A stretch of DNA of 64,000 nucleotides from the NCBI GenBank assembly GCA_945910005.1, contig OX246746.1, positions 27,427,075-27,491,074 on the forward strand, in the 5' to 3' direction. The position numbers and the translations under genes were made by a program. The DNA is from Isoperla grammatica (lineage: Eukaryota; Arthropoda; Insecta; Plecoptera; Perlodidae). Below are positions 51,401 to 60,470 of this stretch, piece by piece (the first letter of the stretch is position 1; every line of letters begins with the position of its first letter). The notes beneath the pieces are model-generated. The model was not told the origin of the DNA, did no database searches, and saw only the letters and a list, made by a program, of their open reading frames with translations.

Positions 51401-53132
51401 CTTATCGATCGTATTATTCGTTACCGTCAGAAAATAAGATAGTCCTATGAAGGTCATGATGTGACAACTGACTGTACCGGTAAGTGGTACATGTACACTG
51501 TATATCCGGGTGTTAAAAGGGCATTGCGAGTAGATACCTGTTATTGCCGTCCAGACTAAGCTCTTTCTCCTCGCTTCCATACTCGGAGAAGTTCCCCTCG
51601 TCGGTGTTCGGGATGCTGTTGAAGTTATCGTCTACTGTGATCACCGTCCCCAACGCGTCGTCTTCCTCCTTCCCATTGGTCAGGCTCTGACGCAGTTTGC
51701 GCAGCTCCTCTTCGCGTTCGCGCATTTCACGCAACTCGATCGCGATCTTAGTTTCGGCGGCGGTCGGCGTCCCGACGACCACGTTCACGGTCACACTCGC
51801 GTCGAAGACCAGAGACTCCGGCACAAGGAGGGGCGCGCTCGCCTTCGGGAACGCAGACTCTCTTTCGCGCAAAACCGAATCTTCTTTCTCTTTCTGGAGA
51901 CGAATTTCGCGGGCAATAACGCCCTCACTTGTTTTAACCACCTTCACATTGCTATCTGCTTCTAGAAGTTTTTTAGCCACGGTTTCTACTATTTTAGGGC
52001 CGGAGTTAGAGTCGTCGAGTGAATCTACGGGGGAGTTGACGGAGATCTGCGACCGCGCGTCGAAGAAGTCTTGTTCGGAAGCGTCGCTGGTGGGTTTGGT
52101 GTCATCTACGGTGTTGGCTGCGACCAGCTCACGTCGCAGGGGCTGGGGCTGGGGCTGGGGCTGGAGCTGGGGCTGAGCGGGGGCGTGGTACTGAGCCTTG
52201 GGCTGGTCGGAAGCAGCGGCCGCCATCATCAGCTGTTCCCAGTAAGTCTTGGTCTTGTGCTTGTTCTGTAGAATGGAGTCGCACACCACCTCCCCTGCAA
52301 ACAAGACAAGACACAATTTCGTTAGCGTCAATCTTTACAACAAACGCCTTCAACGTAGCTCACTGCTGTAGCGTACATGCAAACGTTTTGTCACAATGAA
52401 CGGCCACAGAACCACTGAACCCTATCAGCTAGTTCACGCAGGAATTTAGGATTTCAGGTCTTAAAAATAAAATAAATATAAACTTTTAAAAAATACAATG
52501 GAGAGTTATGGGAAAATAATGAATAGCCGTTAGAGAGCATGTAGAAAGATGATGCGATAGAGCCGAGATGCTGTGGTTACCAGTAACCTGATGGTATATA
52601 AGGTTGTGAAGGGGAATTGTCATCGCAGTTTATGACAACATAAAATTAATTGCACTCTAGCATTTGTCTGACATTTGGTATTTGAGTATTTCATTTGAAT
52701 AACGACTTATAAAAACGAGAACGAGGTTTAATTTCAATGAAAAATTCGCCAAAATGTCAGATATTATTTTGTCGAATATACCGTTTTCAAAATGATCTAC
52801 CACCCTTAGATAGGTATTAATCAATAATCATGGTCATCTATAATCGTCAACGACAACAATGCACACCAATTGAAAATATGAAATCAAAGTTAGGAAACGA
52901 TGATCTTATATGCATCAATGAACCTTGATATTAGAATTTGCCAACTAGTTTTTAATTGTTGTCATTGAAGATTTGACAGTCCTTCTGGATCATTTTGAAA
53001 ATGATATAAATTCCTCAGCATCATTCTACCTAAAGAGTCTCAAAGACTCGTGGAAATTAATACTTATCACCTACCTGGATCACTATCAGTTACTATTTCG
53101 CAAGGTCGCGCGATTACGCACGCGTCATTCAT
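30340..53132 (-). CDS. AKAP2/MISP-like cytoskeletal scaffold protein, seven coding exons, 729 aa
   Basis: Spliced minus-strand gene joining 53132-53075, 52294-51538, 45485-45291, 38031-37740, 33045-32426, 31568-31385 and 30423-30340. All introns are GT-AG, all six phases match, and the sum of 2190 nt is exactly 730 codons including TGA. Charged helical motifs lie at about residues 143-165 (IAREIRLQKEKEDSVLRERE), 200-224 (KIAIELREMREREEELRKLR), 341-360 (ETPIEREIRLAREREDELRR), 402-421 and 623-641 (KIQMELQEMRKREEELR). These resemble the motifs of the vertebrate A-kinase anchor protein 2 / mitotic spindle positioning (MISP) family, which are actin-associated scaffolds. A PQ-rich stretch is at 58-72, and nine Ser/Thr-Pro sites fall between 501 and 614. 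No signal peptide or membrane segment is seen. The family call rests on motif memory, not a search. The role (cortical actin or PKA anchoring) is inferred from the family. Confidence 0.8.
31385..31568 (-). CDS. Scaffold gene, sixth coding exon (residues 641-702)
   Basis: A 184-nt exon with acceptor TTTCCGTTTCAG|GTTGCAAC and donor GAGAAG|GTAAGC. Its first G completes Arg641, so the charged helix of the previous exon runs on as EEELRLQRARSFARSQPNLL. The short motif S-x-P-N-L-L occurs twice (SQPNLLSIMDD near 651 and SNPNLLDSEDS near 687), each followed by acidic residues. That suggests a duplicated binding motif. The frame is open past the donor for seven codons only. Confidence 0.82.
31640..32400. 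repeat. Diverged intronic repeats in the exon 5 to exon 6 intron
   Basis: A loose motif (CTTCGCCAAAACATCGCAGAAACA and variants) recurs about eight times, near 31836, 31955, 32070, 32165, 32270 and elsewhere. It looks like an old tandem array filling most of this 857-bp intron. Confidence 0.45.
32426..33045 (-). CDS. Scaffold gene, fifth coding exon (residues 435-641)
   Basis: A 620-nt exon with acceptor TTTATTTCCAG|GTAACG and donor CTTAG|GTAATT. It begins VTRFIDLAEYAIEEQDRKLQ, a helix. A long Ser/Pro/Asn-rich region follows with S/T-P sites at 501, 506, 547, 562, 566, 574, 583, 592 and 613. Inside it is a conserved-looking patch RFGPALGQKGLMERFLASRG (515-534). The exon ends with KIQMELQEMRKREEEL. 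The many proline-directed sites suggest control by CDK or MAPK-type kinases, which is an inference. Confidence 0.85.
34331..34684 (-). pseudogene. Broken ORF inside the long-TIR element
   Basis: The minus-strand frame reads KMYKQFREGLCMGSEEQTVM then KSRGLTRGRGMTEVQRNI, a TAG stop (34564-34562), then TDAMSSCFEVHESMQHLIRL and on to LLNCLPK. The RGLTRGRGMTE stretch reminds me of uncharacterised proteins repeated in invertebrate genomes; that is memory only. The stop shows it is not a working gene. Confidence 0.4.
34852..35088 (-). pseudogene. Second ORF fragment inside the long-TIR element
   Basis: A minus-strand frame of 78 codons (FQGYDTLDVIESIEARAIYD, then acidic DEDIVETCFSVYEGWL). It lies upstream of the 34684 fragment in the same orientation, so both may come from one element gene. 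Not recognised. Confidence 0.25.
35751..36053 (+). mobile_element. SINE with 10-bp target duplication and (AATC)n tail
   Basis: Identical GAATGGCCAA at 35741-35750 and 36054-36063 flank a body that starts TGCCCATCTGGGCCCGGGG and ends TTAATCAATCAATCAATC. The internal block CTAGTCGTAAGAGGCGACGA resembles a conserved central domain of widespread metazoan SINEs (my recollection). It is nested in the long-TIR element and therefore younger than it. Contains a C-run near 35830. Confidence 0.75.
37106..37739. other. Intron of the scaffold gene, no other feature
   Basis: AT-rich intron sequence between the right end of the long-TIR element and the donor of coding exon 4. Nothing else seen. Confidence 0.6.
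37740..38031 (-). CDS. Scaffold gene, fourth coding exon (residues 337-434)
   Basis: A 292-nt exon with acceptor TTGTGTAG|GAATCAG and donor TCAAAG|GTATTG. It carries the clearest family signature, ETPIEREIRLAREREDELRR (341-360), followed by a Pro-rich turn and a second helix RIQQEINEATEREKELRSAG (402-421). The ETPIEREIR core is what I associate with AKAP2 and MISP proteins. The exon is CG-rich against AT-rich introns. A decayed copy of an unrelated exon-like repeat begins about 80 bp upstream, at 38112. Confidence 0.85.
38112..38345 (-). pseudogene. Decayed copy of the 20-kb exon-like unit, inside the scaffold gene intron
   Basis: The minus strand reads FLHTFLSVAFRLVECTSL and then a donor, CCAG|GTAACC. 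It matches FFHTVVNAQFGLVECTDG at 20400-20480. The following intron sequence also matches both 20-kb units (CAATTAGATGGTAGGAAC; AAGCATGAGAATACT). About two bases are missing before the donor, so its frame is broken. It lies about 80 bp upstream of coding exon 4 in the same orientation. Confidence 0.6.
38981..39230. mobile_element. 250-bp MITE (GGATTCACAAAGG type)
   Basis: GCCTGGATTCACAAAGGTGCCTAA at the left is mirrored by TTAGGCACCTTCGTGAATGAATGCC at the right. It lies in the intron between exons 3 and 4. The ends resemble those of 19643-19905. Confidence 0.65.
39917..40081. mobile_element. 165-bp hairpin MITE
   Basis: CTTATAAATACTTGCCCCGAAA pairs with TTTCGGGGCAAGTATATTTTATAAG, and GATGAGTGGATCGTAGCCAACC pairs with GGTTGGCTACAAACCACTCGTC. 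Non-coding and intronic. A (TA)n microsatellite follows near 40128-40144. Confidence 0.65.
40190..40295 (-). mobile_element. tRNA-derived SINE fragment
   Basis: The minus strand carries an A-box-like AGTGAATCGGT and a B-box GGGTTCGATTCCC, then CGGAGTTGGTTTCTTAATTT. The same 3' tRNA-like half with GGTTTC tail occurs at 47821-47860. The acceptor stem does not pair, so it is not a functional tRNA. Confidence 0.5.
40300..45290. other. Intron of the scaffold gene, otherwise featureless
   Basis: About 5 kb of AT-rich intron. A C-run and C-rich patch lie near 42922-42960. Short open frames have no coding character. Confidence 0.5.
45291..45485 (-). CDS. Scaffold gene, third coding exon (residues 272-337)
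   Basis: A 195-nt exon with acceptor TTTGTTTCAG|CCGCATG and donor ATGAG|GTAAAT. The first base completes Ser272 and the last two begin Arg337. It encodes MMSPEVPNQGSFSHQRTQS, a Ser/Gly run, then HRRRITVKPLDEPEEEEAP, so it passes from basic to strongly acidic. It looks like a disordered linker. It lies between introns of 6.1 and 7.3 kb and would be easy to miss without the phase match to its neighbours. Confidence 0.8.
45628..45880 (-). mobile_element. tRNA-derived SINE, diverged copy
   Basis: The minus strand starts ACCGATAGAGGTGGCTCAGC (A box) followed by a B-box-like GTTCAATTCCGGCC, and ends at GGATTCCTAC. It is the same family as 53744-54017. Possible degenerate target duplication (GTGTATA-ATAC/T-AATTG) on both sides. 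Confidence 0.6.
45890..51530. other. Intron of the scaffold gene, no exon found
   Basis: AT-rich intron. Apart from the tRNA-like SINE piece at 47821-47895 I see no structured feature. Short open frames such as 46985-47224 lack splice or motif support. Confidence 0.5.
47821..47895 (-). mobile_element. tRNA-derived SINE fragment
   Basis: The minus strand contains GGAGACCTGGGTTCGATTCC (B box) and CGGTCGGAGTTGGTTTC, nearly identical to the piece at 40205-40240. The T arm pairs (CTGGG/CCCGG) but no matching 5' acceptor strand was found. Confidence 0.45.
51538..52294 (-). CDS. Scaffold gene, second coding exon (residues 20-272)
   Basis: A 757-nt exon with acceptor TTTGCAG|GGGAGG and donor AACAG|GTATCT. 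It encodes EVVCDSILQNKHKTKTYWEQ, a PQ-repeat linker (58-72), an amphipathic helix KIVETVAKKLLEA near 120-132, then two charged motifs: EGVIAREIRLQKEKED (143-158) and ETKIAIELREMREREEELRK (200-219). The tail is acidic and Ser-rich. Its opposite strand is also open over 159 codons, which is a shadow of the CG-rich codon usage. Base composition is clearly more GC-rich than the flanking introns. Confidence 0.85.
53075..53132 (-). CDS. Scaffold gene, likely first coding exon (residues 1-20)
   Basis: The ATG at 53132 starts MNDACVIARPCEIVTDSDP and ends with one base (G) before a strong donor, CCAG|GTAGGT. Reading upstream in frame, a TAG is met before any other ATG, so this is the only start in this exon. 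The single leftover G joins GG at 52294 to make Gly20, keeping the long downstream frame open. The exon is too short to stand out as an open frame; splice phase and the upstream stop support it. The 5' UTR and promoter are not identified. Another first exon may exist at 58816. Confidence 0.62.
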
Positions 53133-53732
53133 GCTGAGGGACTGCACCGTCCGACCAGTGCCGGCACTAGCTACGAACTAATCTCGTGTTTCGTATTCCT
53201 CAGTGCAATCATCTCTTGTCATTACTATCATTAATCTAGCTAAGATATAGACTTCAGATAACTAACTAACTATGTTCGTTCATGGCGTTACACAACAGAT
53301 AGAACTTGCTTGCATCGTGTACCGTCATTTCAAAGCTATTGTTCAATTGTTTAACATTTTTTTTACCTTCTCAAGACGGGAAATATGAATGAAATACGTT
53401 TGGTAATAAGAATTTCGTCAGTATCCTTCAGAGCAAAAGCAGTTAGCTACTCTATACTCATCTCATCTCATCTCATAATTGGCAATCGGATATGAAGATG
53501 AAATAGTTGACTATCGTTACATAACACTCTCTGCAGTTGGCTAGTCCGTCTTTGCCCGGTGGGAGGTCCGTCCGTAAGATGTCTCTTCTACAACACAATT
53601 AGCGATCAAGATTAAAAGTGATTTCAAATGAGAAAACCTTGTGCTAGCTTAGATCACGTTCGTGATAGTCGTGGAGCAATTCTTCGATATGCAATCATAC
53701 TTCGTGGAAAAAATGATATTGCTATAGATAAG
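53133..53732. promoter_or_regulatory. Region upstream of the main start codon
   Basis: Would hold the 5' UTR and promoter if the ATG at 53132 lies in the first exon. I see no convincing TATA box or CpG-rich core. The 5' UTR could also be spliced from further upstream. Confidence 0.25.
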
Positions 53733-53743
53733 AATCAAGAAAT

Positions 53744-54017
53744 AATAATAATTTTTCGTAGGAATACCCGTTATAGGGTGCACACCAGCTTTACCTGATG
53801 TGCCCCTCTTCAGGTGACTAACTAGGTTATTAGGGTGTTTGGATAGTTGGGCAGGAATGTCCGAGGGCTGATAGTATGACTCAATCCCAGCATTCGCTTT
53901 TACGACTGAGGAAAACCTCGGAAAAAACCTTCAGTCAGGTCTGCCGGTGGCCGAAATCGAACCGGCGACCTCCCGAATTAGAGTCTCGCGTTTTACCGCT
54001 GAGCCACCTCTATCGGT
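53744..54017 (-). mobile_element. tRNA-derived SINE with 11-bp target duplication
   Basis: Perfect AATCAAGAAAT repeats at 53733-53743 and 54018-54028 flank the element. The minus-strand head has A box GGTGGCTCAGCGG and B box CGGTTCGATTTC. The 3' end is an (AAT)n-like tail near 53744. A second, older copy of the family is at 45628-45880. Confidence 0.82.
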
Positions 54018-54150
54018 AATCAAGAAATGTATTTCTCAGACTTTTATTGTGTTATGAGACTCGACAAATCATTTTTAACGACGGAATTAACATTGAGGTT
54101 ATAATGCGTCCGTTCTGTTAGTCGCCTCGTACGACAGGCAGCTACCCTGG

Positions 54151-55499
54151 CAGTGGCGTAGCGGAAGGCCCCGCAAACCCCGCAAGGCGGGGGGGCCCCC
54201 GATGATATAGATCGTATATTATGAAAATTTCAAATAAGACAACAAATCAATTAAAATGTATTTTAAATAAAATTACAAAATTCGCAAAATTTTCAAAATT
54301 TTTAAGATCGTTCACGATTTTATACCAGATGTATGGGTTAGCGAAATTCACTTGTGTTGTAAAACTAACAGTCTGATGTCACCGAAAATGCCAATGAACC
54401 TTAAATTTTACCCTTACCCCCACTAACAATAAACTTTGTTTTGTAGCTAGTTTCCACCCTTTACACAAAATTATTTCAGAGGTCAGTTTTCTCTCGGACT
54501 CCCTCACTGATAGAGGCATATCTCAGCGTGGGATTGAGACTGTAGGTGATGCGATTAATAAAGTGGTGTCAAATATGGTGCTGGATCGGATGTGTTGATA
54601 ACAGTGCGCAAAGTTTACATTCTTATTGTGAATTGAGTGAAATCGTAGTAGTTTTGTGAATATGTGTTGAATGTTCTCTTCTGTGTGGAGTCACGAAGTG
54701 TTATGTTAGTGTTTCTCTTTTATTATTCTGTTACTATGTTATTTGTTAATATATGTATTATTTACAATGAGTGGTAGAACTTATAAAAGTGCCCGTGACT
54801 GCAGCGGGTGCCGAAAGATCTTTTTCTAAATTAAAATTAATTAAAAACTATTTGCGAAGCTTAATGAGTGAGAATCGACTCAGTGGTTTGGCATTGCTTA
54901 GTATTGAGGGTGAAAGAACACAAAAGTTAAACATAGATACATTGTTCGACGAGTTCGCGGACGCTAACGCACGCCGAAAAGCTCGATTTGCCAGACAATA
55001 ATACACTAAAAGCCTAAACGGCTAGGAAACGTTCCAGAATTGCAGTTGGAGGATCAAAACGTAGGTTATTTGATTTATCAATACTTAAAACTTATCATAC
55101 TTGTTGTTGTTGTTGTTGATGATATAATAAAATGTTCTTATGGTTTTAGTAGATAAATGTATACATTATTATTACGTCGCGTGGAAGTGGTGGATATTGG
55201 GGGGGGGGGGGGGGTTGAAAATAAGATCAAACGTTAATATGTTGCAATGTATGCTGTGAATTGTAACTCGACATGACGACAAAACAAATTGACGCACACA
55301 AACTACATTGTTTCGGTATTACATTCAGCCCACCACTTTTTCCTAAAACGCACCAAATGCACTCTAAAAACGTGCTTTCAAAATTTTTCACCTGCGGCGC
55401 TTTTCATGGGCTCCGCCCTCCATACCCCCCGTGCTTGATCCTACCATGTCCAATGGCCAATGTCGCGGGGGGGCCCCCGACTTCTGCGCTACGCCACTG
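54151..55499 (+). mobile_element. Internally deleted hAT transposon with 8-bp target duplication
   Basis: Ends CAGTGGCGTAGCGGA and TGCGCTACGCCACTG, with perfect 8-bp TACCCTGG at 54143-54150 and 55500-55507. Near each end is a G/C-run block (GGGGGGCCCCC). It retains only the last part of a transposase gene (54771-55001), so it cannot move itself. Contains a G-run near 55200. Confidence 0.88.
54771..55001 (+). pseudogene. hAT transposase C-terminal dimerisation domain fragment
   Basis: Reads VPVTAAGAERSFSKLKLIKN, YLRSLMSENRLSGLALLSIE and ends at a stop after ARFARQ. The xPVTxxxAERSFSxLKxIK...RLxxLxLLSI pattern is the conserved hAT C-terminus. A stop codon lies directly before 54771, and the zinc finger and catalytic regions are missing. 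Confidence 0.88.
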
Positions 55500-55507
55500 T
55501 ACCCTGG

Positions 55508-58500
55508 ACCTATTTATTCAACCTGGATCCAAAAGAGGGCACTGACACAAATATGTGAACAGTCATGTTAATTTTATTTATATCTTGAAAACGCGTGAAG
55601 ATAATGAAAAAGTGATTCCTACGCAGTATTTGGGTATGTATCAGCTAAAGAATGAATTTAAAAATTATCAAACATTGTATGTTATACTATTTTCATTTCT
55701 GTTCTCAATAACCAAGAATTAATTACTGGAATAACAAACGTAACAATTATAATATTTGACAGTTTTTAAATTCATTTTTTAGCTGAAACGGAGGAGAATT
55801 ACGGAGTTTAATATATTGAAGCGTGCTCAAGATATAAATGATATCAATAAAAAAAAGCATTGGTCCCCCTTTCGACTCGTTATGTTCCTACTATGTGTAC
55901 AATAACTAGTCAAAGTACGTCAAATCGCTTTAGCTGTATGTTGTGCGACTATTCCGAGTAACCGGAAGAAACCGCGGTGGGACGGACATTCGACAAGACA
56001 AAACAAGACAAGAGAGATCGATTTAGCCCATGCGCCCATTGCTGCTGCTAATGACGATGATTAGAGGTGTTCGTGACGACGCTATACAACAGCAAGTGTC
56101 GTTAACATGAGGAATGTGAGCCCAACCACGATTATCAAACACGGTCCCCCGCCTTAGTGGTTATGGTATACAAGAAGTAACAGAAAACTCACAATGACCG
56201 TGAATTATGGGGAACAAACTTTGACCTGTACCTTTTTTGGGACATTGGGTGGGATTCGAATATTTATATTAAAAGTATTTTTTTATTCTTCGTATTTTCA
56301 TCGAAGAGTGTTCTACGTAAATACCTCGTAAAGAGTGAGAATTTAATATTACCATTCGATATGATATGTAGGTTAGTGTGTGTTGCGTATCAGCAACCAA
56401 GAGTCAATGTGGTGGTCTATAAACGCTCAGGTGTTCACGTGCCTGGAGGTGTTTAGGTGGATGATGTCTGGCTAGAGGCGTGAACGAAGCCCAAAGCTTT
56501 GTTTACACAGCGTAATTCGTACGCAACAAAGAAGACCCTCCGGTGAAACCCAACATAAACACACACCTATAAGGATTAAATTAAGTTATTATGACTAATA
56601 CATTTTTAAAAGTCGTTGTTAAGCACCAACTACCTAATGTAAATGCTTGAAAATGCCGCGTCTAAATTATCATGACGTTATTAAAATAATATTACAGTTG
56701 AAAGTTATTTTTAACGTTGGTTTGAAGAATTATATTACGGTAACGTTTTTCAAGGGTAATTTGTATACCTTAAAAATACCTTTAGTAGGAAATAATCGTT
56801 GTCCGGCGTGAACCTAGAACGGACACAACTGTCTGGGTAATTATACCCAGCTAACAGTTAGTTATCCGTGGCATAGGTTAGCCGGTTATGGAAACAAGGG
56901 ACGCGGGTTCGAATTACCTTGATTTTCATCATCTGCTATGCCATCCATTCAAACGACGTTAAAACAACACTTTTCTAGCATGCATTTAACGATTGGTTAT
57001 AGACAAAACGTGCATCAAACATAAATTTTGTTATAATTATACCGAAAAAATCAATATAGATGCTCATTTCCAATGAGAAACTAACTGGGATTGTTCTAAA
57101 TTAAATATATATCAACTACACTGAGTATATGTAAAACCAACATGTTACAATGAACTGATTTGTGGAGGCATACCCAAGTTTAAGAAACCACTTCTACACC
57201 AATTTACTGGAGTTTGTACCTTATTTCTTAACAAACAAAACTAGTACGTGTAAAACCCTTATCGTAGTCATAATTTAATAACAAGATACGTGTGTATGCC
57301 TGCCTAGCTGTAACATTGCTGATAACAGTAATAAAGCTCAATTCAAACAGAAGTAGTACCGGTAATTTATTAGCGTTTTAAGCGGGTTATAATTAGGTTA
57401 AATTCGATCATTATGACGCAGCATTCCTCGTCAACTATGGTGCCTTAATTGTACCAACACGAAGAAGCCTAGCTAGGTTTGCTTTCTCAGCACTACTTAG
57501 TAGGCTACTACGTATTGTGTTGAGTCGACAGTGTTTACGAAATAATCAAACTCATTTCGAGCTGCTGTGGATTGAAATTCAAAACATTGAACGATTTCCT
57601 CAACTTCTACCCACACATAAAAAAAAATCTCGCCCCTTTGTGTATTATAGAAATGTATCAATTATATCACAATGTCATTAATAAATGAATACAATTTTTA
57701 AAAAAGGACTTTGAAGTAGTTAGTAAATTTCGAATTTTGGATTAACTTTTTAATAACAATGGTGTATTTTGGCAACATTCACCGTAAAACTAAATATTAA
57801 CTGGCACGAATTCGTGAATAGGAATTGTTCAGTGTTGGTGAGACAACTTTCATTTTCAACCGTGAATAGTTAGTGAATGAACTATACGGTACCTACGCAA
57901 TGTATTAAAAAGTTAATTGAAATTGAAGTGATTAATTGTGAACCCTCTATCGAGAGAAAGAGAGAGAGAAAAAAAAGGTGAAATTTGCTCCGATTATCCA
58001 GCCTTATTGTGCAGCACGTGAAAGGAATTGGTTAACACGATGAGTGGTTACTCAATGCAGTTTACAACTACCAACTAATAAACACTCTAAAATAAGCCAA
58101 TAATAAACTGTTTGCGCTAACATCAACTAAATTCAACAATATAGTTTACTTATATTGACTATTGAGCCACGCGTATTCGTGACTAAAATACATAGTCCCA
58201 ATGTGTTCGCAATTGTTTGTAAAGGGCGCATGTATCGATGCACGAACAGTTTCCAGGGAACCCACCGATAAATAGGAACAATAAGTATACGTATATGATT
58301 CAGTACATGCATTCAATATAACGGCCCAAGAGACAGATCGAGTGACATTTTAGAACCACTCCGATAACTACAGAAAGATTCATGAATGACTGCACTCAAA
58401 ACAAACAAACCACCGCTAGGACATGTTTGTAAACAACGAACATTTTTCAAATTCTCAATTGTTTAAACAAACAATTGCAATGTTAACTTGTTATTATGTT

Positions 58501-58800
58501 GAAGCTACGGTATCATATCAAAACAATTCGTTAAATATGTAAAACAGAACATAATTTTCCCTTCCATTGAGGTCAAATTCAGTAGTTTATCAGTCACTCT
58601 CCGGCCGCTATTGAGTAACAACATTAACATCAGATGACATAACAACGTGAATATCCAGATTTGATAGACCCACATCCAAATGCGGAGGAAACAATTATAA
58701 CAGGTAATACGTGGGCTGCGAGAATTCACCCCAAGGCTGTCAGTAGGCGAACAGAACAGAACACGAATAAGAACAAGTAATTATTTGAATGTGTATTATA
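55508..58800. other. Non-coding sequence, possible tRNA-like relic
   Basis: AT-rich. Around 56867-56920 the plus strand has an A-box-like GTGGCATAGGTTAGCCGG and a B-box-like GGGTTCGAATT, but its T arm does not pair, so it is at best a SINE or tRNA relic. No gene seen. Confidence 0.4.
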
Positions 58801-58803
58801 TAC

Positions 58804-58816
58804 CTGTGGCACTCAT
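58804..58816 (-). CDS. Possible alternative first coding exon of the scaffold gene
   Basis: CACA-ATG-AGT-GCC-ACA-G followed by the donor GTATAT, in the same phase as the main first exon. It would give MSATG joined directly to EVVCDSILQ. The ATG has A at -3 and G at +4. A 13-nt coding stretch can match by chance, so this is a candidate alternative promoter only. Confidence 0.28.
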
Positions 58817-60374
58817 TGTGCTAATAGCCTTGGTAATAAAGGTAATCTCGTGAAGAACCGACAGCTTTAACTCGCATTACGCAACAGTGAAGAAGTAAAA
58901 ACCACACACTTAAAATATTAATAACTTGCTCGGAGTCTCACACATTAAATAATACACACACTGTAGATATGTCACGCGCACTGTCTTATTACTATCATTG
59001 TATCTATAAATAGAGATTTACTTTCTAAGAAACATTTTACGTTCATTAATAAAAATCTACGTTAGTAAATCTTGCGACACTAAAACTATATAGTGAGTGT
59101 AGTTATGATTGAGCACACTGTTACAAGAAGACATTCTAAGACCCGAAACTTTTGGTAGGACTAACACCAAGGCTGGTGAATAAACCCACGTATATTCAAC
59201 ACGAAACTTTAATGAAAACGAGACCGTTATTTCGCACGACTTTCCCGAGCACCAACCGGCGGAGAAGTGAACATTGAGCAGTGAGCACGACGGACCCGCT
59301 CGCTGTAAGGTGTTTCACAACGGATGGGAAGTGTATGAGTGCACTTACTAGGCTTAGTGCTAGAAACCTTATATCACAAGGCAGCAGAGCTACGGAAGAG
59401 GGGCGGCTAAACACGACCAAAACAACGGTGCTATAGCCAACGCATGCACACATACCGAAAACCGTTTTTCGTGAGCTCACTCTTAAGCTACGTTCACAAA
59501 TTTTGCTATTGTTTTTATGGAGAACTCATGTGGTCTAATAGACATTTACATAAGTTTTATTGCTTGTGAATGTACAAGGTACAACGCGAGTATTCAAGGG
59601 ACTTCTCACGCTGTAGAGACCTACTTTACCGCCGAACTTCCGGTTCAAGATCTTGTTGTAAAATGTAAAGATATTTCTCCCACAAAACGATTTCGATACA
59701 GGTTATATATAGATTTGCGCCAAATTACCTTAAAACAATGTCTGTTTATCACTAAATCACTAAATGTCTGTTTATAACATTATTGAATGAGATCCCTCCT
59801 TCTTCCTCTTTCCCTTCCCCTCCTCTCTTTGGTTCCGGTCGAGTTGGGTCCCTCCTCGTGTGACAGGTGCTCGCAAAGAGAACTCTCGTGCATATTTTTA
59901 TAATTTCTTTATTCATCTCATACGACCTTCATCGTGTTTCTTCTTCTCCACATGTACCGGTCCTCTTTGCAATCTGAACGCCCCCCTGCCCCGGACTCCT
60001 CTCATGACGACCCCGACGATGTGTGATGAATCTCATTCGACCGACGTAGTAAAACAAAACGGAATAACAAATAATATTTGTTGGGGAACACTTGTCTTGA
60101 AATGGATATTGTTGTTTTACGTCTCTATTAATACAGTAATGTTTATCAAGACGACGAATAGATAATTGGCTAATTAAAAAGAGTGAATCAATGAAACAGA
60201 ATTCGCGGCCACGTTCCGTGGTAGTCCTCATCTCTGCCGCTGTTACACCATACAAACTAGAGACTGGCGTAGCTATGCAGCAATATGAGGTTAGAAACAT
60301 TATCTCGGCCCCAAAAGAACCGTCATCGTGCGATGCGATAGGCCTACCTCTCAAAGATCTAATGAACGTGATCT
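58817..60374. other. No supported gene
   Basis: Open frames at 59196-59480 (minus), 59517-59777 and 59860-60165 (plus), and 59929-60498 (minus, 189 codons) show no recognisable motifs. The longest overlaps a tRNA-like repeat. Confidence 0.4.
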
Positions 60375-60470
60375 CTGGTGAATGGCCTTGTGGTAATGTG
60401 CGAGACTCTTGAACTCCCGTCCGACAAGACGCGGGTTCGAATGGAACACGCCCGCCTGACACTGCGTATA
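60375..60470 (+). mobile_element. tRNA-like SINE head
   Basis: A box TGGCCTTGTGGT at 60383-60394 and B box GGTTCGAAT at 60434-60442, at tRNA-like spacing. Stems are weak, so it is more likely a SINE or tRNA pseudogene than a tRNA gene. Confidence 0.4.

Noticed and set aside
51697..52176. 159-codon plus-strand ORF opposite scaffold exon 2
   Set aside because: Antisense shadow of a well-supported exon; Ser/Arg-rich composition arises from the complement of Glu/Arg codons.
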